Positions 36,901 to 46,008 of a stretch of 64,000 bases of DNA are shown piece after piece. Source of the stretch: Comamonadaceae bacterium (lineage in GTDB: Bacteria > Pseudomonadota > Gammaproteobacteria > Burkholderiales > Burkholderiaceae_C); NCBI GenBank assembly GCA_947447985.1, contig CANFLX010000011.1, positions 1-64,000 on the forward strand, given 5' to 3'. The position numbers and the translations under genes were made by a program. Numbering within the stretch: position 1 is the stretch's first letter; the number at the start of each line of letters is the position of its first letter. The notes under the pieces were generated by a model that ran no database searches, had not been told where the DNA came from, and saw only the letters and a list, made by a program, of their open reading frames with translations.

Positions 36901-37099
36901 GGTGATTCTTTCAACAATTCGGGCTGCGCTTCGGGTTTAGCGCCAAGCGCTGAATTTTACCCGTATGCGGCGTGAGCCTGCGGTTTTGGTCCATTTACCC
37001 CTCCCAAAAGTGCCAATCGGCACCTTCATGGGGCTTTTTTGTATTTTTTTGTAAATTTAGGCCATGGCCTGTCAACCTGCGGCGGGGCTGAAGCGTGAT

Positions 37100-37144
37100 A
37101 GGTGGACACATTGGACACACGGGTGTCAGTGACCTGACCCACCT
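37100..37144. repeat. Nested inverted repeats upstream of a small gene
   Basis: AGGTGG (37100-37105) pairs with CCACCT (37139-37144), and inside it GACAC (37114-37118) pairs with GTGTC (37123-37127). The nested stems lie 13 bases before the start of the 97-residue gene. Could be a regulatory hairpin or protein-binding site; the rest of the 257-base gap holds T-rich sequence and nothing else I can name. Confidence 0.35.
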
Positions 37145-37157
37145 AAACCTGACTTTT

Positions 37158-37451
37158 ATGCAAAAAACACCGATCGCAATGCCCGAAAAAGGGACGTACA
37201 AGTGGCAGTTGTTCAGTTACTGGTCGGACGAATACCGCCAAACCCGTGCCGACCACTCGGCCTATATTGCCCTGAATTTCGCGGGCGCGCTGGATGTGTG
37301 CCGCACCAAACTGCAGGCCTTGATGCAGCACCACAGCCAGCACGCGGCTGACGCCGACTGCGGCCACCGCCATCACCGTGCCATTGAGCGCCTGCAAAAC
37401 ACGCTCAGCGGCGCCGCCATGGCCTACGAAAGCAGTTTTCAACGCCACTGA
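37158..37451 (+). CDS. Hypothetical protein, 97 residues
   Basis: A short soluble protein, unrecognised. The N-terminal part (MPEKGTYKWQLFSYWSDEY) is aromatic-rich; the C-terminal part is helical with many His (QHHSQHAADADCGHRHHR) and two Cys. ATG 37158 is the best of three possible starts, though its ribosome-binding site is weak; ATG 37179 is also plausible, and GTG 37095 would add an unconvincing leader. It is convergent with recQ. Coding status is moderately supported by its protein-like composition. Confidence 0.55.
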   Translation: MQKTPIAMPEKGTYKWQLFSYWSDEYRQTRADHSAYIALNFAGALDVCRTKLQALMQHHSQHAADADCGHRHHRAIERLQNTLSGAAMAYESSFQRH

Positions 37452-37471
37452 GTGCGCATCTTGGGCTCTTT

Positions 37472-39319
37472 TCAGCCCGCCGCGCCCACGACACGCAGTA
37501 CTTCCTGGGCGTAGGCTTCGAGTTTTTTCACCCCCATCCCACTGATTCCTTGCAGATCGTCCATGGTCTGCGGTGACCGCTCTGCAATCGCCGCCAGTGT
37601 GGCGTCATGAAAAATCACATACGCCGGTAAATTGTGTTCGCGCGCCACCTCGGCACGCCAGGCCTTGAGGTCGGCATAGCGCTGCAAGGCCACGCCATCC
37701 AACTCGATCGGCGCCTTCACGACCGTTCTTCCCGCCGTCAACCGGCCCTTGGTGGCTTTGGGCAGTGACACCGATTCGCGCAGCAGCACGGGCACCTCGC
37801 CCTTCAAAATGGCGCGAGACTGCGCGGTCAAGACGAGCGTGTTGAAGGCCTGCACATCCACCATCACCGCGCCCATGGCCAGCAACTGGCGCAGCACACC
37901 GCGCAACTGCAGTTCGCTGAAATTCGCGCCAACGCCAAAGGTGCTGAGGCGCTCGTGCCCGTGTTGCGCCACTTTTTCGGTCTTTTTCCCGCGCACGATG
38001 TCCATCAACTGGCCTGCGCCAAAGCTGATGCCGCTGAGCTTGTCAATCCGGTAAATGGTGGACAAAAGCATCTGCGCCGCCTGCGTGCCGTCCCACACGG
38101 CGGGCGGCTGCAAGCAGTTGTCGCAGTTGCCGCAGGGCTGGCTGGCTTCTCCAAAATAGGCCAGCAAGCGGGTGCGGCGGCAATCGATGGCCTCGGCCAA
38201 ACCCAACAAGGCCTCGAGCTTGCCGCGCATGGATTGCTTGAACGCTTCTTCGGCCGGGCCTTCGTCAATCATGCGCCGCTGGTTCACCACGTCACTCAGG
38301 CCGTAGCACATCCAGGCATCAGCGCTCAGTCCGTCGCGCCCGGCACGGCCGGTCTCCTGGTAGTAGCCCTCGATATTTTTGGGCATGTCCAGGTGCGCGA
38401 CAAAACGCACGTCGGGCTTGTCAATGCCCATGCCAAAGGCGATCGTGGCGACCATGACCACGCCCTCTTCCCGCAGAAAGCGATCCTGGTGGGCCTGGCG
38501 CACGGCACTGTCCAGACCCGCGTGGTAGGGCAGCGCGTCGATGCCCGCCTCGCACAAGGTGTGGGCCATGTCCTCGACTTTTTTGCGCGATTGGCAGTAA
38601 ACAATACCCGCCTCGTCCGGGTGTTCACGTTCAACAAAGCGCAGGAGCTGGGTCGTGGCATCGCGCTTTTCAACAATGGTGTAGCGAATATTGGGCCGGT
38701 CAAAACTGCTCACAAAGGCGCGCGCCTCTTGGAGCTGGAGCCGCTCCAAGATGTCGGCGCGGGTCAAGTCGTCGGCGGTGGCGGTGAGCGCCATGCGCGG
38801 TACACCGGCATAGCGCTCATGCAAGACCGTGAGTGCCCGGTATTCAGGACGGAAATCATGGCCCCACTGGCTTACGCAGTGGGCTTCGTCAATGGCGAAC
38901 AAACTGAGTTGGCCGCGCTCAAACAGCGCATCGAGTTGCGCCAAAAAACGCGGCGTGGTCACCCGCTCAGGTGCGGCGTACAACAAGGTGATGTCACCGC
39001 GCAGCATGCGCTGCTCCACCTGGTAAGCCTCTTCGCCGGACAGCGTGGAGTTCAAAAATGCCGCACTCACCCCCGCTTCGTGCAGGGCACCCACCTGGTC
39101 GTGCATGAGTGCGATCAGGGGCGAAATGACGACGGTCACACCCTGCCCCGCACGCTGGCGGGCAATGGCAGGTATCTGGTAACACAAAGACTTGCCGCCG
39201 CCGGTGGGCATGAGCACCAGAGCGTCTCCGCCGCCGCCCACGTGTTCAATGATGTCTTGCTGGGGGCCACGAAAGCGCTCGTAGCCGAAAATTTCATGCA
39301 GGATGTGGGAATAGGACAC
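37472..39319 (-). CDS. recQ: ATP-dependent DNA helicase RecQ
   Basis: A 615-residue 3'-5' DNA helicase for recombination and repair. Walker [15 protein letters not shown], the DEAH box with the RecQ-specific loop ([18 protein letters not shown]), motif [11 protein letters not shown], the zinc-binding cysteines ([12 protein letters not shown]...CGNCDNC), the winged-helix RQC domain and a C-terminal HRDC domain (about 535-610) are in order. It starts at GTG 39319. Confidence 0.96.
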   Translation of the reverse strand: MSYSHILHEIFGYERFRGPQQDIIEHVGGGGDALVLMPTGGGKSLCYQIPAIARQRAGQGVTVVISPLIALMHDQVGALHEAGVSAAFLNSTLSGEEAYQVEQRMLRGDITLLYAAPERVTTPRFLAQLDALFERGQLSLFAIDEAHCVSQWGHDFRPEYRALTVLHERYAGVPRMALTATADDLTRADILERLQLQEARAFVSSFDRPNIRYTIVEKRDATTQLLRFVEREHPDEAGIVYCQSRKKVEDMAHTLCEAGIDALPYHAGLDSAVRQAHQDRFLREEGVVMVATIAFGMGIDKPDVRFVAHLDMPKNIEGYYQETGRAGRDGLSADAWMCYGLSDVVNQRRMIDEGPAEEAFKQSMRGKLEALLGLAEAIDCRRTRLLAYFGEASQPCGNCDNCLQPPAVWDGTQAAQMLLSTIYRIDKLSGISFGAGQLMDIVRGKKTEKVAQHGHERLSTFGVGANFSELQLRGVLRQLLAMGAVMVDVQAFNTLVLTAQSRAILKGEVPVLLRESVSLPKATKGRLTAGRTVVKAPIELDGVALQRYADLKAWRAEVAREHNLPAYVIFHDATLAAIAERSPQTMDDLQGISGMGVKKLEAYAQEVLRVVGAAG

Positions 39320-39367
39320 GCCCTATTGTCTCGCCGATTACCCCCCATCGCAGCGCAGCCCAGCGCT

Positions 39368-40909
39368 TTACGCGTTTTTCAGGGTGCGCCGGTACTGCAT
39401 GGCTTCAGCCACGTGACCCAAGGCGGTGGTGTCCGACCCCGCCAAATCAGCAATGGTGCGCGCGATCTTCAAGGTGCGGTGGGTGCCGCGCGCCGACCAC
39501 CCCAGCTGGGCGGCAGCGCTGTTCAAGAACTTGGCGGCGCTGGGCTCCAAGCGCACTTGCACATCAATATCGCCGCCGTTCAGCGCCTGATTGGATTTGC
39601 CCTGTCGCACTTTGGCGCGTTCCCGTGCTTCGGTGCAACGCGCACGAATCGCGCTGGTGGCTTCACCCGCCGGGGCCCCCAGCAGCTCGTGGCTGGGCAG
39701 CGCGGGTACTTCGACATGCAAATCAATACGGTCCATCAGCGGCCCGCTGAGCTTTCCCTGGTAACGACTCACCTGATCAGGCGTGCAGCGGCAAACCCGC
39801 AGGGTGGCGCCCAAATAGCCGCAGGGGCAGGGGTTCATGGCCGCGATCAACTGAAAGCGGGCCGGAAACTCGGCGCGCCTTGCTGCGCGCGAGATGGTGA
39901 TGGTGCCGGTCTCCAGAGGCTCACGTAGCGCTTCAAGTGCGCTGCGCGGAAACTCCGGCAGCTCGTCCAGAAACAGCACACCGTGGTGGGCGAGGGAGAT
40001 TTCGCCGGGTCGAGGTGGCGAGCCGCCACCCACCAAAGCGACCGCACTGGCCGAGTGGTGGGGGCTGCCCGTGGGACGCTGGCCCCAGCGGCGAATGTCA
40101 AAACGACCGCTCAGGCTGGCGATGGCCGCGCTTTGCAGTGCCTCGTCCGTGGACATGGGGGGCAGCAATCCCGCAAAGCGCTGCGCCAACATGGACTTGC
40201 CCGCGCCGGGCGGCCCCACCAGCAAGAGACTGTGGCCACCCGCTGCGGCGATCTCCAGCGCGCGTTTGGCGCCCGCCTGGCCTTTGACATCAGCCAAGTC
40301 GGCCAGTACTTCGCCCTCGCGCGCAGGCGTGGGGCTCACCCGCGCCCAGCCTTCGTCTCCGAGGGATGCGTCGGGAGCCGCAACGGCACCCTCCGGGGCA
40401 AACTGGCGCACCACGTCCAGCAAATGCACCGCACGGTAAACCTGCGCGCCAGGCACCAGCGCCGCTTCCTCGGCGCTGGATGGTGGTAACACCAGACGAC
40501 TGTCCACGCGCGCCGTGTGAAGCGCCAAAGCCATCGCCAAGGCACCGCGCACGGGGCGCAAGGCGCCGGAGAGTGACAGTTCGCCGGCAAATTCGTAGTC
40601 GGCCAAGCGCGCCCCATCAATTTGCCCGCTGGCCGCCAATATGCCCAAAGCAATGGGCAGGTCCAGGCGCCCCGAGTCTTTGGGCAAATCGGCCGGTGCC
40701 AGATTGACGGTGATGCGCTTGTTGTGGGGGAATTCCAAGCCCGCGTTTTGAATGGCGCAGCGCACCCGCTCGCGCGCCTCTTTGACCTCGACATCGGCCA
40801 AGCCCACCAGCGTAAAGCTGGGCAGGCCATTGGCCATATGGACTTCCACTGTCACCTGCAAGGCGTCCAAACCCAGCAGCACACGACTTTGAACCAGCGA
40901 CAAGCCCAT
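39368..40909 (-). CDS. comM: YifB/ComM-family Mg-chelatase-like AAA+ ATPase
   Basis: A 513-residue hexameric AAA+ helicase. ComM promotes branch migration when single-stranded DNA is integrated during natural transformation. The N-terminal Lon-like domain (VQSRVLLGLDALQVTVEVH) precedes Walker A GPPGAGKS, the Walker B region FLDELPEF, the MNPCPCGYLG...CRC cysteine cluster and the PLMDRIDLHVEVP motif. ATG 40909 matches the family start; the open frame extends further but is not conserved-looking. It is divergent from glnK-amtB, and the NtrC site lies about 50 bases upstream of its start. Confidence 0.93.
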   Translation of the reverse strand: MGLSLVQSRVLLGLDALQVTVEVHMANGLPSFTLVGLADVEVKEARERVRCAIQNAGLEFPHNKRITVNLAPADLPKDSGRLDLPIALGILAASGQIDGARLADYEFAGELSLSGALRPVRGALAMALALHTARVDSRLVLPPSSAEEAALVPGAQVYRAVHLLDVVRQFAPEGAVAAPDASLGDEGWARVSPTPAREGEVLADLADVKGQAGAKRALEIAAAGGHSLLLVGPPGAGKSMLAQRFAGLLPPMSTDEALQSAAIASLSGRFDIRRWGQRPTGSPHHSASAVALVGGGSPPRPGEISLAHHGVLFLDELPEFPRSALEALREPLETGTITISRAARRAEFPARFQLIAAMNPCPCGYLGATLRVCRCTPDQVSRYQGKLSGPLMDRIDLHVEVPALPSHELLGAPAGEATSAIRARCTEARERAKVRQGKSNQALNGGDIDVQVRLEPSAAKFLNSAAAQLGWSARGTHRTLKIARTIADLAGSDTTALGHVAEAMQYRRTLKNA

Positions 40910-40958
40910 ACCAGCACTCCCTGTAATAGTGCGCACATTCCACACATCCACCCTGCGA

Positions 40959-40975
40959 CGCACCATTTGCGTGCA
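40959..40975 (+). promoter_or_regulatory. Probable NtrC enhancer site
   Basis: CGCACCATTTGCGTGCA fits the NtrC consensus GCAC-N7-GTGC with its dyad symmetry. It lies about 105 bases upstream of the -12 element of a sigma-54 promoter ahead of glnK-amtB, a usual enhancer distance. Confidence 0.7.
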
Positions 40976-41065
40976 TTATGGGTTTTTATACAGTTAATAC
41001 TAACGGAATTTACAAGTTTTGCAAAGCGAGCTCTCACAGGGGAGCGGGCTGGTCCCAGACCCACT

Positions 41066-41081
41066 TGGCACGGGTTCTGCT
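41066..41081 (+). promoter_or_regulatory. Sigma-54 promoter of glnK-amtB
   Basis: TGGCACGGGTTCTGCT matches the -24/-12 consensus TGGCACG-N4-TTGCT with one mismatch. It is 89 bases before the glnK start. With the upstream NtrC-like site it predicts induction under nitrogen limitation. Confidence 0.8.
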
Positions 41082-41160
41082 AAGTCAGTTGATCTCCCAC
41101 ACCCGTGGGGAGGCAGCGCAGTGATCCGGTGTGCCTGCAAACCACTCTTTTACAAGCTGA

Positions 41161-41508
<348 letters not shown>

Positions 41509-41533
41509 CGCTCGGCACAGAAAGGAATCCATG

Positions 41534-43066
41534 ATGAAAAAACTACTCGTATCCCTCGCGCTAGGCTTGGGTCTGCTGACGGCAGGCTCGTTTGCTCTGG
41601 CACAAACAGCCGCTCCAGCAGCAGCCACTGCCTCTGAAACCAAGGCCGCTGCGCCTGCCGACGCTGCAGCCCCTGCCGCTGAGGCTGCCGCCGCCTCTGC
41701 TCCGGCAGCGGACGCTTCTGCACCCGCGGCAGTGCCCAACAAAGGTGACACCGCTTGGATGATGGTCTCCACCCTGCTGGTGATTTTGATGACGGTTCCT
41801 GGCCTGGCCCTGTTCTACGGAGGCTTGGTACGCAGCAAAAACATGCTGTCGGTGCTCATGCAGGTCATGGTCACCTTCTCGCTGATCGTGGTGCTGTGGT
41901 TCATTTACGGCTACAGCCTGGCGTTCACCGAGGGCGGCGCTTTCTTTGGCGGCTGGGACCGCTTGTTTATGAAGGGTATTTGGGACAACGCGGCTGGCAC
42001 CTTTGCCAACGCTGCGACCTTCAGCAAGGGCGTTGTGATTCCTGAGATCGTGTTCGCCGCATTCCAGGCGACTTTCGCAGGCATCACCGGCGCGCTGATC
42101 GTGGGTGCATTTGCCGAGCGCATGAAGTTCTCTGCCGTGTTGGCTTTCATGGTGCTGTGGTTCACTTTCAGCTACGCCCCGATCGCGCACATGGTCTGGT
42201 TCTGGATGGGTCCTGACGCCTACACCGGCAAAGAAGTGGTTGACGCCATGAACGGCAAAGCCGGTTACCTGTGGCAAATGGGCGCGCTGGACTTCGCCGG
42301 CGGCACCGTGGTGCACATCAACGCCGCTGTGGCGGGCCTGGTAGGCGCCTTCATGGTGGGCAAGCGCATCGGTTACGGCAAAGAGGCCATGGCGCCCCAC
42401 AGCCTGACCTTGACCATGGTCGGCGCTTCGCTGCTGTGGGTGGGCTGGTTCGGTTTCAACGCCGGCTCCGCGCTGGAAGCCAACGGTTTTGCGGCTCTGG
42501 CCTTCATCAACACCTTTGGTGCAACCGCTGCCGCTGTGCTGGCCTGGTGCGTGGGTGAGACATTGATGCGCGGTAAAGCGTCCATGCTGGGTGCAGCATC
42601 CGGTGCAGTGGCTGGTCTGGTGGCCATCACCCCTGCCGCCGGCAATGTGGGTATCGGCGGCGCGCTGGTGATCGGTTTCCTGTCGGGCTTTGCCGGACTG
42701 TGGGGCGTGAACGGCCTGAAGAAGCTGCTGGGCGCAGATGACACCCTGGACGTGTTCGGCGTGCATGGCGTCTGCGGTATCTTGGGTGCGATCCTGACGG
42801 GCGTGTTCAACTCGCCTTCTTTGGGCGGACCTGGCTATGTGGCGGATTGGGTGACGGCAACCGGCGTGACTGCTGGCGACTTCTCCATCGCGGCCCAGGT
42901 GTGGACGCAGACCAAAGCAGTGCTCATCACTGTGATCTGGTCTGGCGTAGTCTCCTTGGTCTCCTTCAAACTGGTGGACCTGGTGATCGGTCTGCGCGTG
43001 ACGGAAGAAGAAGAGCGCGAAGGCCTGGACATCAGCTCCCACGGCGAAACCGCTTACAACCGTTAA
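41534..43066 (+). CDS. amtB: Ammonium transporter AmtB
   Basis: An ammonium channel/transporter of 510 residues. A signal peptide (to about residue 26) is followed by an Ala/Pro-rich periplasmic leader of about 40 residues, then 11 membrane helices. The family motif WVGWFGFNAGSALEANG and the DTLDVFGVHGVCG segment with a pore His are clear. The leader explains the length above E. coli AmtB (about 430). AAGGA is best spaced for ATG 41534, though ATG 41531 is possible. It is cotranscribed with glnK and followed by a strong terminator. Confidence 0.95.
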   Translation: MKKLLVSLALGLGLLTAGSFALAQTAAPAAATASETKAAAPADAAAPAAEAAAASAPAADASAPAAVPNKGDTAWMMVSTLLVILMTVPGLALFYGGLVRSKNMLSVLMQVMVTFSLIVVLWFIYGYSLAFTEGGAFFGGWDRLFMKGIWDNAAGTFANAATFSKGVVIPEIVFAAFQATFAGITGALIVGAFAERMKFSAVLAFMVLWFTFSYAPIAHMVWFWMGPDAYTGKEVVDAMNGKAGYLWQMGALDFAGGTVVHINAAVAGLVGAFMVGKRIGYGKEAMAPHSLTLTMVGASLLWVGWFGFNAGSALEANGFAALAFINTFGATAAAVLAWCVGETLMRGKASMLGAASGAVAGLVAITPAAGNVGIGGALVIGFLSGFAGLWGVNGLKKLLGADDTLDVFGVHGVCGILGAILTGVFNSPSLGGPGYVADWVTATGVTAGDFSIAAQVWTQTKAVLITVIWSGVVSLVSFKLVDLVIGLRVTEEEEREGLDISSHGETAYNR

Positions 43067-43102
43067 TCCGGTTCAAGCATTCAGGGGCGCACCGCCCCTG
43101 CG

Positions 43103-43144
43103 AACCGCCCGGCAAGACCCCTGGTTTTGCCGGGCGGTTTTTTT
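43103..43144 (+). terminator. Strong intrinsic terminator of glnK-amtB
   Basis: A perfect 13-base-pair stem (AACCGCCCGGCAA 43103-43115 with 43127-43139), an 11-base loop and a run of seven T residues. Confidence 0.93.
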
Positions 43145-43212
43145 ATGTCTTCAGCGTGCGCGGCACAATGCCGGTGCACCGATCCTGTCCTATTCCACCC
43201 TCACCATTGACC

Positions 43213-44142
43213 ATGATCCAAAGCCCTGTTTGGCAGACCCTGCATTCCACCCCCTATGAATTGGGCGAATCGCCGTTTTGGCATCCGCACGAGCAGCGCT
43301 TGTACTGGGTCGACATTCCCGGCAAAAAAATTCTGCGCTGCGCGGCCGACGGCACCGCGCTGCAGGCCTGGGACATGCCCGCTGAGCCGGGTTGCATTGC
43401 GCCCGCGCAAACTGGCGGACTGGTGATCGCACTGCGCCATGGCGTGTTTCGGGCGCAGCACTGGGGGGCAGAGTTGGAAGCGGTGGCGGTTTTGCCCTAC
43501 GACACTGCCAGTGTGCGGGCCAACGACGGCAAATGCGATGCACTCGGCCGCTTTTGGGTCGGCACGATTGACGAGCCCAAGGCCTCGCGCGCGGCCTCGC
43601 TGTGGAGCATCGACGCGCGTTCAGAGGGCGCTGCGGTCGTGCAAGAACAGGCCAAGGGTGCACTCACAGCCAACGGTCTGGCGTGGGCACCGGACAACGC
43701 TACTGTCTACTGGGCGGATACGCCCCAGCACATCGTGCACTGCTGGGACTACTCGCTAAAAAGCAATCAACTCAGCGCACGCCGCACTTTTTTGCAATTC
43801 GAGCCCAAACCCGCGGGGTGGACCTTCCAAGACGCCAGCTACCAAGGCCGTCCCGACGGCGCGGCGGTGGACGCGCAAGGCGCTTACTGGGTGTCCATGT
43901 TCGAAGGGGCCCGCATCTGCCGCTTTGCGCCCGACGGAACCCTGCTGGCGCAATACGCCACACCCGCGCAGTGCCCCACCATGCCCTGCTTTGGCGGGCC
44001 CGACCTGCAGACCCTGTTTGTCACCACCGCCCGCCACGGGCGCAGCGCCGCGGAGTTGGCGCAGTACCCGGAGTCAGGCTGCGTGTTTTCAATGCGGGTG
44101 GACGTGCCCGGCCTGCCGGTCAACTTCTACAGCGGGGCCTGA
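43213..44142 (+). CDS. SMP-30/gluconolactonase family protein
   Basis: A 309-residue six-bladed beta-propeller lactonase. The metal-ligand Glu in LGESPFWHP, the RANDGKCDALGRFWVGT segment, TANGLAWAPDN and the Asp in GRPDGAAVDAQGAYW match the SMP-30 family, which hydrolyses sugar acid lactones with a divalent metal. It overlaps the convergent nucleotidyltransferase gene by 16 bases. Substrate could be any aldonolactone; it might complement the zwf/gnd pair, which lacks a nearby phosphogluconolactonase, but that is a guess. Confidence 0.88.
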   Translation: MIQSPVWQTLHSTPYELGESPFWHPHEQRLYWVDIPGKKILRCAADGTALQAWDMPAEPGCIAPAQTGGLVIALRHGVFRAQHWGAELEAVAVLPYDTASVRANDGKCDALGRFWVGTIDEPKASRAASLWSIDARSEGAAVVQEQAKGALTANGLAWAPDNATVYWADTPQHIVHCWDYSLKSNQLSARRTFLQFEPKPAGWTFQDASYQGRPDGAAVDAQGAYWVSMFEGARICRFAPDGTLLAQYATPAQCPTMPCFGGPDLQTLFVTTARHGRSAAELAQYPESGCVFSMRVDVPGLPVNFYSGA

Positions 44143-44699
44143 GGCTTCGCACCTATCCGATGGCGGGCGGCTTCCAGTGCCTCGGGCGTGTCGACGTCGA
44201 ACACACAGCCGGCATCGCCCACGGGCAGCAGATGCGCACCAAAGCGCTGCACCACAGAGCGGGCACCGCTGTCGCCCGACAGCGCCAGTAACGCGTCCCG
44301 ACAGCCAGCAGCAAACCCGACGGGATGACCGCGCTCGCCTTGCCAGCTGGGCACCACCACGGTATGCGTGGCCAGGGCTTGCCACACCTGCAACAGAGTG
44401 CTGGGCTGTACCAAAGGCAGGTCGGCGGGCAGGACCAGCCAGCCTTGGGCCTGCGCCGTGGCGGCAACGCCACAGGCAATGCTGTCTCCCATGCCGGGCA
44501 GTTCCAGGTGCGTCGTGTGGCTGCGCTCGACCACGTGCCAAGGCAAACCACTGCGCTGCACACTGTCCAGCACCCAGTCGCGCACTCGCCGCCCACCCAA
44601 GTCCGCCTCGAGTTTGTCCACGCCCCCGCTGGCGGCGCGAAAACGCTCGCTGCGACCGGCGGCCAAAATCAGGACGGTGGGCGTGAACGGCAAGGTCAT
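44127..44699 (-). CDS. MobA/MocA-like nucleotidyltransferase
   Basis: A 190-residue NTP-transferase-fold protein. The N-terminal signature LILAAGRSERFR, LPADLPLV metal-binding region and GHPVGFA motif match the MobA/MocA family, which attaches GMP or CMP to molybdopterin. Partial Lys-containing motif (GGVDKLEADL) is unusual in spacing. Which nucleotide and which cofactor cannot be told; no molybdoenzyme gene is adjacent. Confidence 0.82.
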   Translation of the reverse strand: MTLPFTPTVLILAAGRSERFRAASGGVDKLEADLGGRRVRDWVLDSVQRSGLPWHVVERSHTTHLELPGMGDSIACGVAATAQAQGWLVLPADLPLVQPSTLLQVWQALATHTVVVPSWQGERGHPVGFAAGCRDALLALSGDSGARSVVQRFGAHLLPVGDAGCVFDVDTPEALEAARHRIGAKPQAPL

Positions 44700-44836
44700 G
44701 GATCGAAAATACAGCTCTTAAAGTGGCCATTGTGCTGGCATGCGCCGCCAATGGCGCTGATAAGGTCCAAGTTTTCAACCAGAAGGCATTCAAAAAATTC
44801 ACGGATTGCCCTGGTCGGGGCATTTACCATCAAGCC

Positions 44837-45994
44837 ATGCAAAACAACGCCCCGGCACTGGCCGATATCACAGACCAGATTCAGCAAGCCCGTGCCTCGT
44901 CCAGTTTGCTGCGTATCCGCGGCGGTGGCAGCAAAGATTTTTTTGGCAGTGCGCTGCAAGGCGATACCTTGGACACCCGCGCCCTGCAAGGCATCGTGAG
45001 CTACGAGCCCAGCGAGCTGGTCGTCACGTTACACGCGGGCACACCGCTGGCCGAATTAGAGGCCGCACTGCGCGAAAAGAAGCAGTGTCTGCCTTTTGAA
45101 CCCCCGCACTTTGGACAGAGCCCCGCAACGGTGGGCGGCATGGTCGCCGCTGGCTTGGGCGGCCCATCCCGGGCCAGCGTGGGCGCGACACGGGACTATG
45201 TGCTGGGAGCGCGCTTCATCAACGGTCGGGGCGAACACCTGACTTTTGGCGGCCAGGTCATGAAAAACGTAGCGGGCTATGACGTCAGCCGCCTGCTGGC
45301 CGGCAGCTGGGGCACGCTCGGTGTGATCACGGAGGTGTCGCTCAAAGTGCTGTCCTTCGCGCCCTCCGAGGCCACCCTGGTGTGCACCCTGGCCCAGGCA
45401 CCCGCCTTGGAACTGCTACATCGCTGGGGCGGCCAGCCCCTGCCCCTGAATGCGAGCTGCTGGCTGAATGACACTGCGGACGGCGGCGAGACATTGTTTG
45501 TGCGTCTGCGTGGCGCCGTTGCGGCAGTGCAGGCGGCCCTGCCGCGCATGTGCGCCGATGTGGCTGCAATCGGCGGCAAAGCAGACGTGATGGACAACGC
45601 GCAGGCCGGCCCCGGCTGGGCGGCTGCGCGCGACCAGCGTTTGCCGTTTTTCACAGCGCCGCCGGATGCTGATTCTTGCCTGTGGCGCTTGTCAGTGGCA
45701 CAGACCACGCCGGCGCTCGATCTGCCCTATGCAACTTTCATTGAGTGGCATGGCGGCCAGCGTTGGCTGTGGGCCCCTGCCACGGCCGCTTCGCAGCTGC
45801 ATGCGCTGGCGCAGCGAAGTGGTGGACATGCCACCCTGTTTCGCCGACCCGCCGGTGCGCAGGCCGATGCGCCCGCCGGTGGACAGGTGTTTACCCCCTT
45901 GGACGCTGCGCAAGAGCGCATTCAATCCGCCTTGCAACACCAGTTTGACCCCGACGGCGTGTTCAACACGCGCCGCATCCAAGCCGGGGCCTAG
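44837..45994 (+). CDS. glcE: Glycolate oxidase FAD-binding subunit GlcE
   Basis: A 385-residue FAD-linked oxidase subunit. The FAD-binding segment IRGGGSKDFFG, the PPHFGQSPATVGGMVAAGLGG region and the GGQVMKNVAGYDVSRL motif are typical of GlcE. It works with GlcD and GlcF to oxidise glycolate to glyoxylate at the membrane. ATG 44837 is chosen over an earlier in-frame start that lacks conservation. glcF follows by 14 bases, but glcD, usually directly upstream, is absent from the window. Confidence 0.92.
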   Translation: MQNNAPALADITDQIQQARASSSLLRIRGGGSKDFFGSALQGDTLDTRALQGIVSYEPSELVVTLHAGTPLAELEAALREKKQCLPFEPPHFGQSPATVGGMVAAGLGGPSRASVGATRDYVLGARFINGRGEHLTFGGQVMKNVAGYDVSRLLAGSWGTLGVITEVSLKVLSFAPSEATLVCTLAQAPALELLHRWGGQPLPLNASCWLNDTADGGETLFVRLRGAVAAVQAALPRMCADVAAIGGKADVMDNAQAGPGWAAARDQRLPFFTAPPDADSCLWRLSVAQTTPALDLPYATFIEWHGGQRWLWAPATAASQLHALAQRSGGHATLFRRPAGAQADAPAGGQVFTPLDAAQERIQSALQHQFDPDGVFNTRRIQAGA

Positions 45995-46008
45995 GCCACC
46001 GTATTGCC

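Noticed and set aside
37462-37479. GGGCT/AGCCC hairpin near the recQ stop as a bidirectional terminator
   Set aside because: Short stem, overlaps the recQ stop codon and lacks a T-run.
37955-39928. A 657-codon plus-strand frame opposite recQ and comM
   Set aside because: It crosses the boundary of two well-supported minus-strand genes and has no protein-like motifs.
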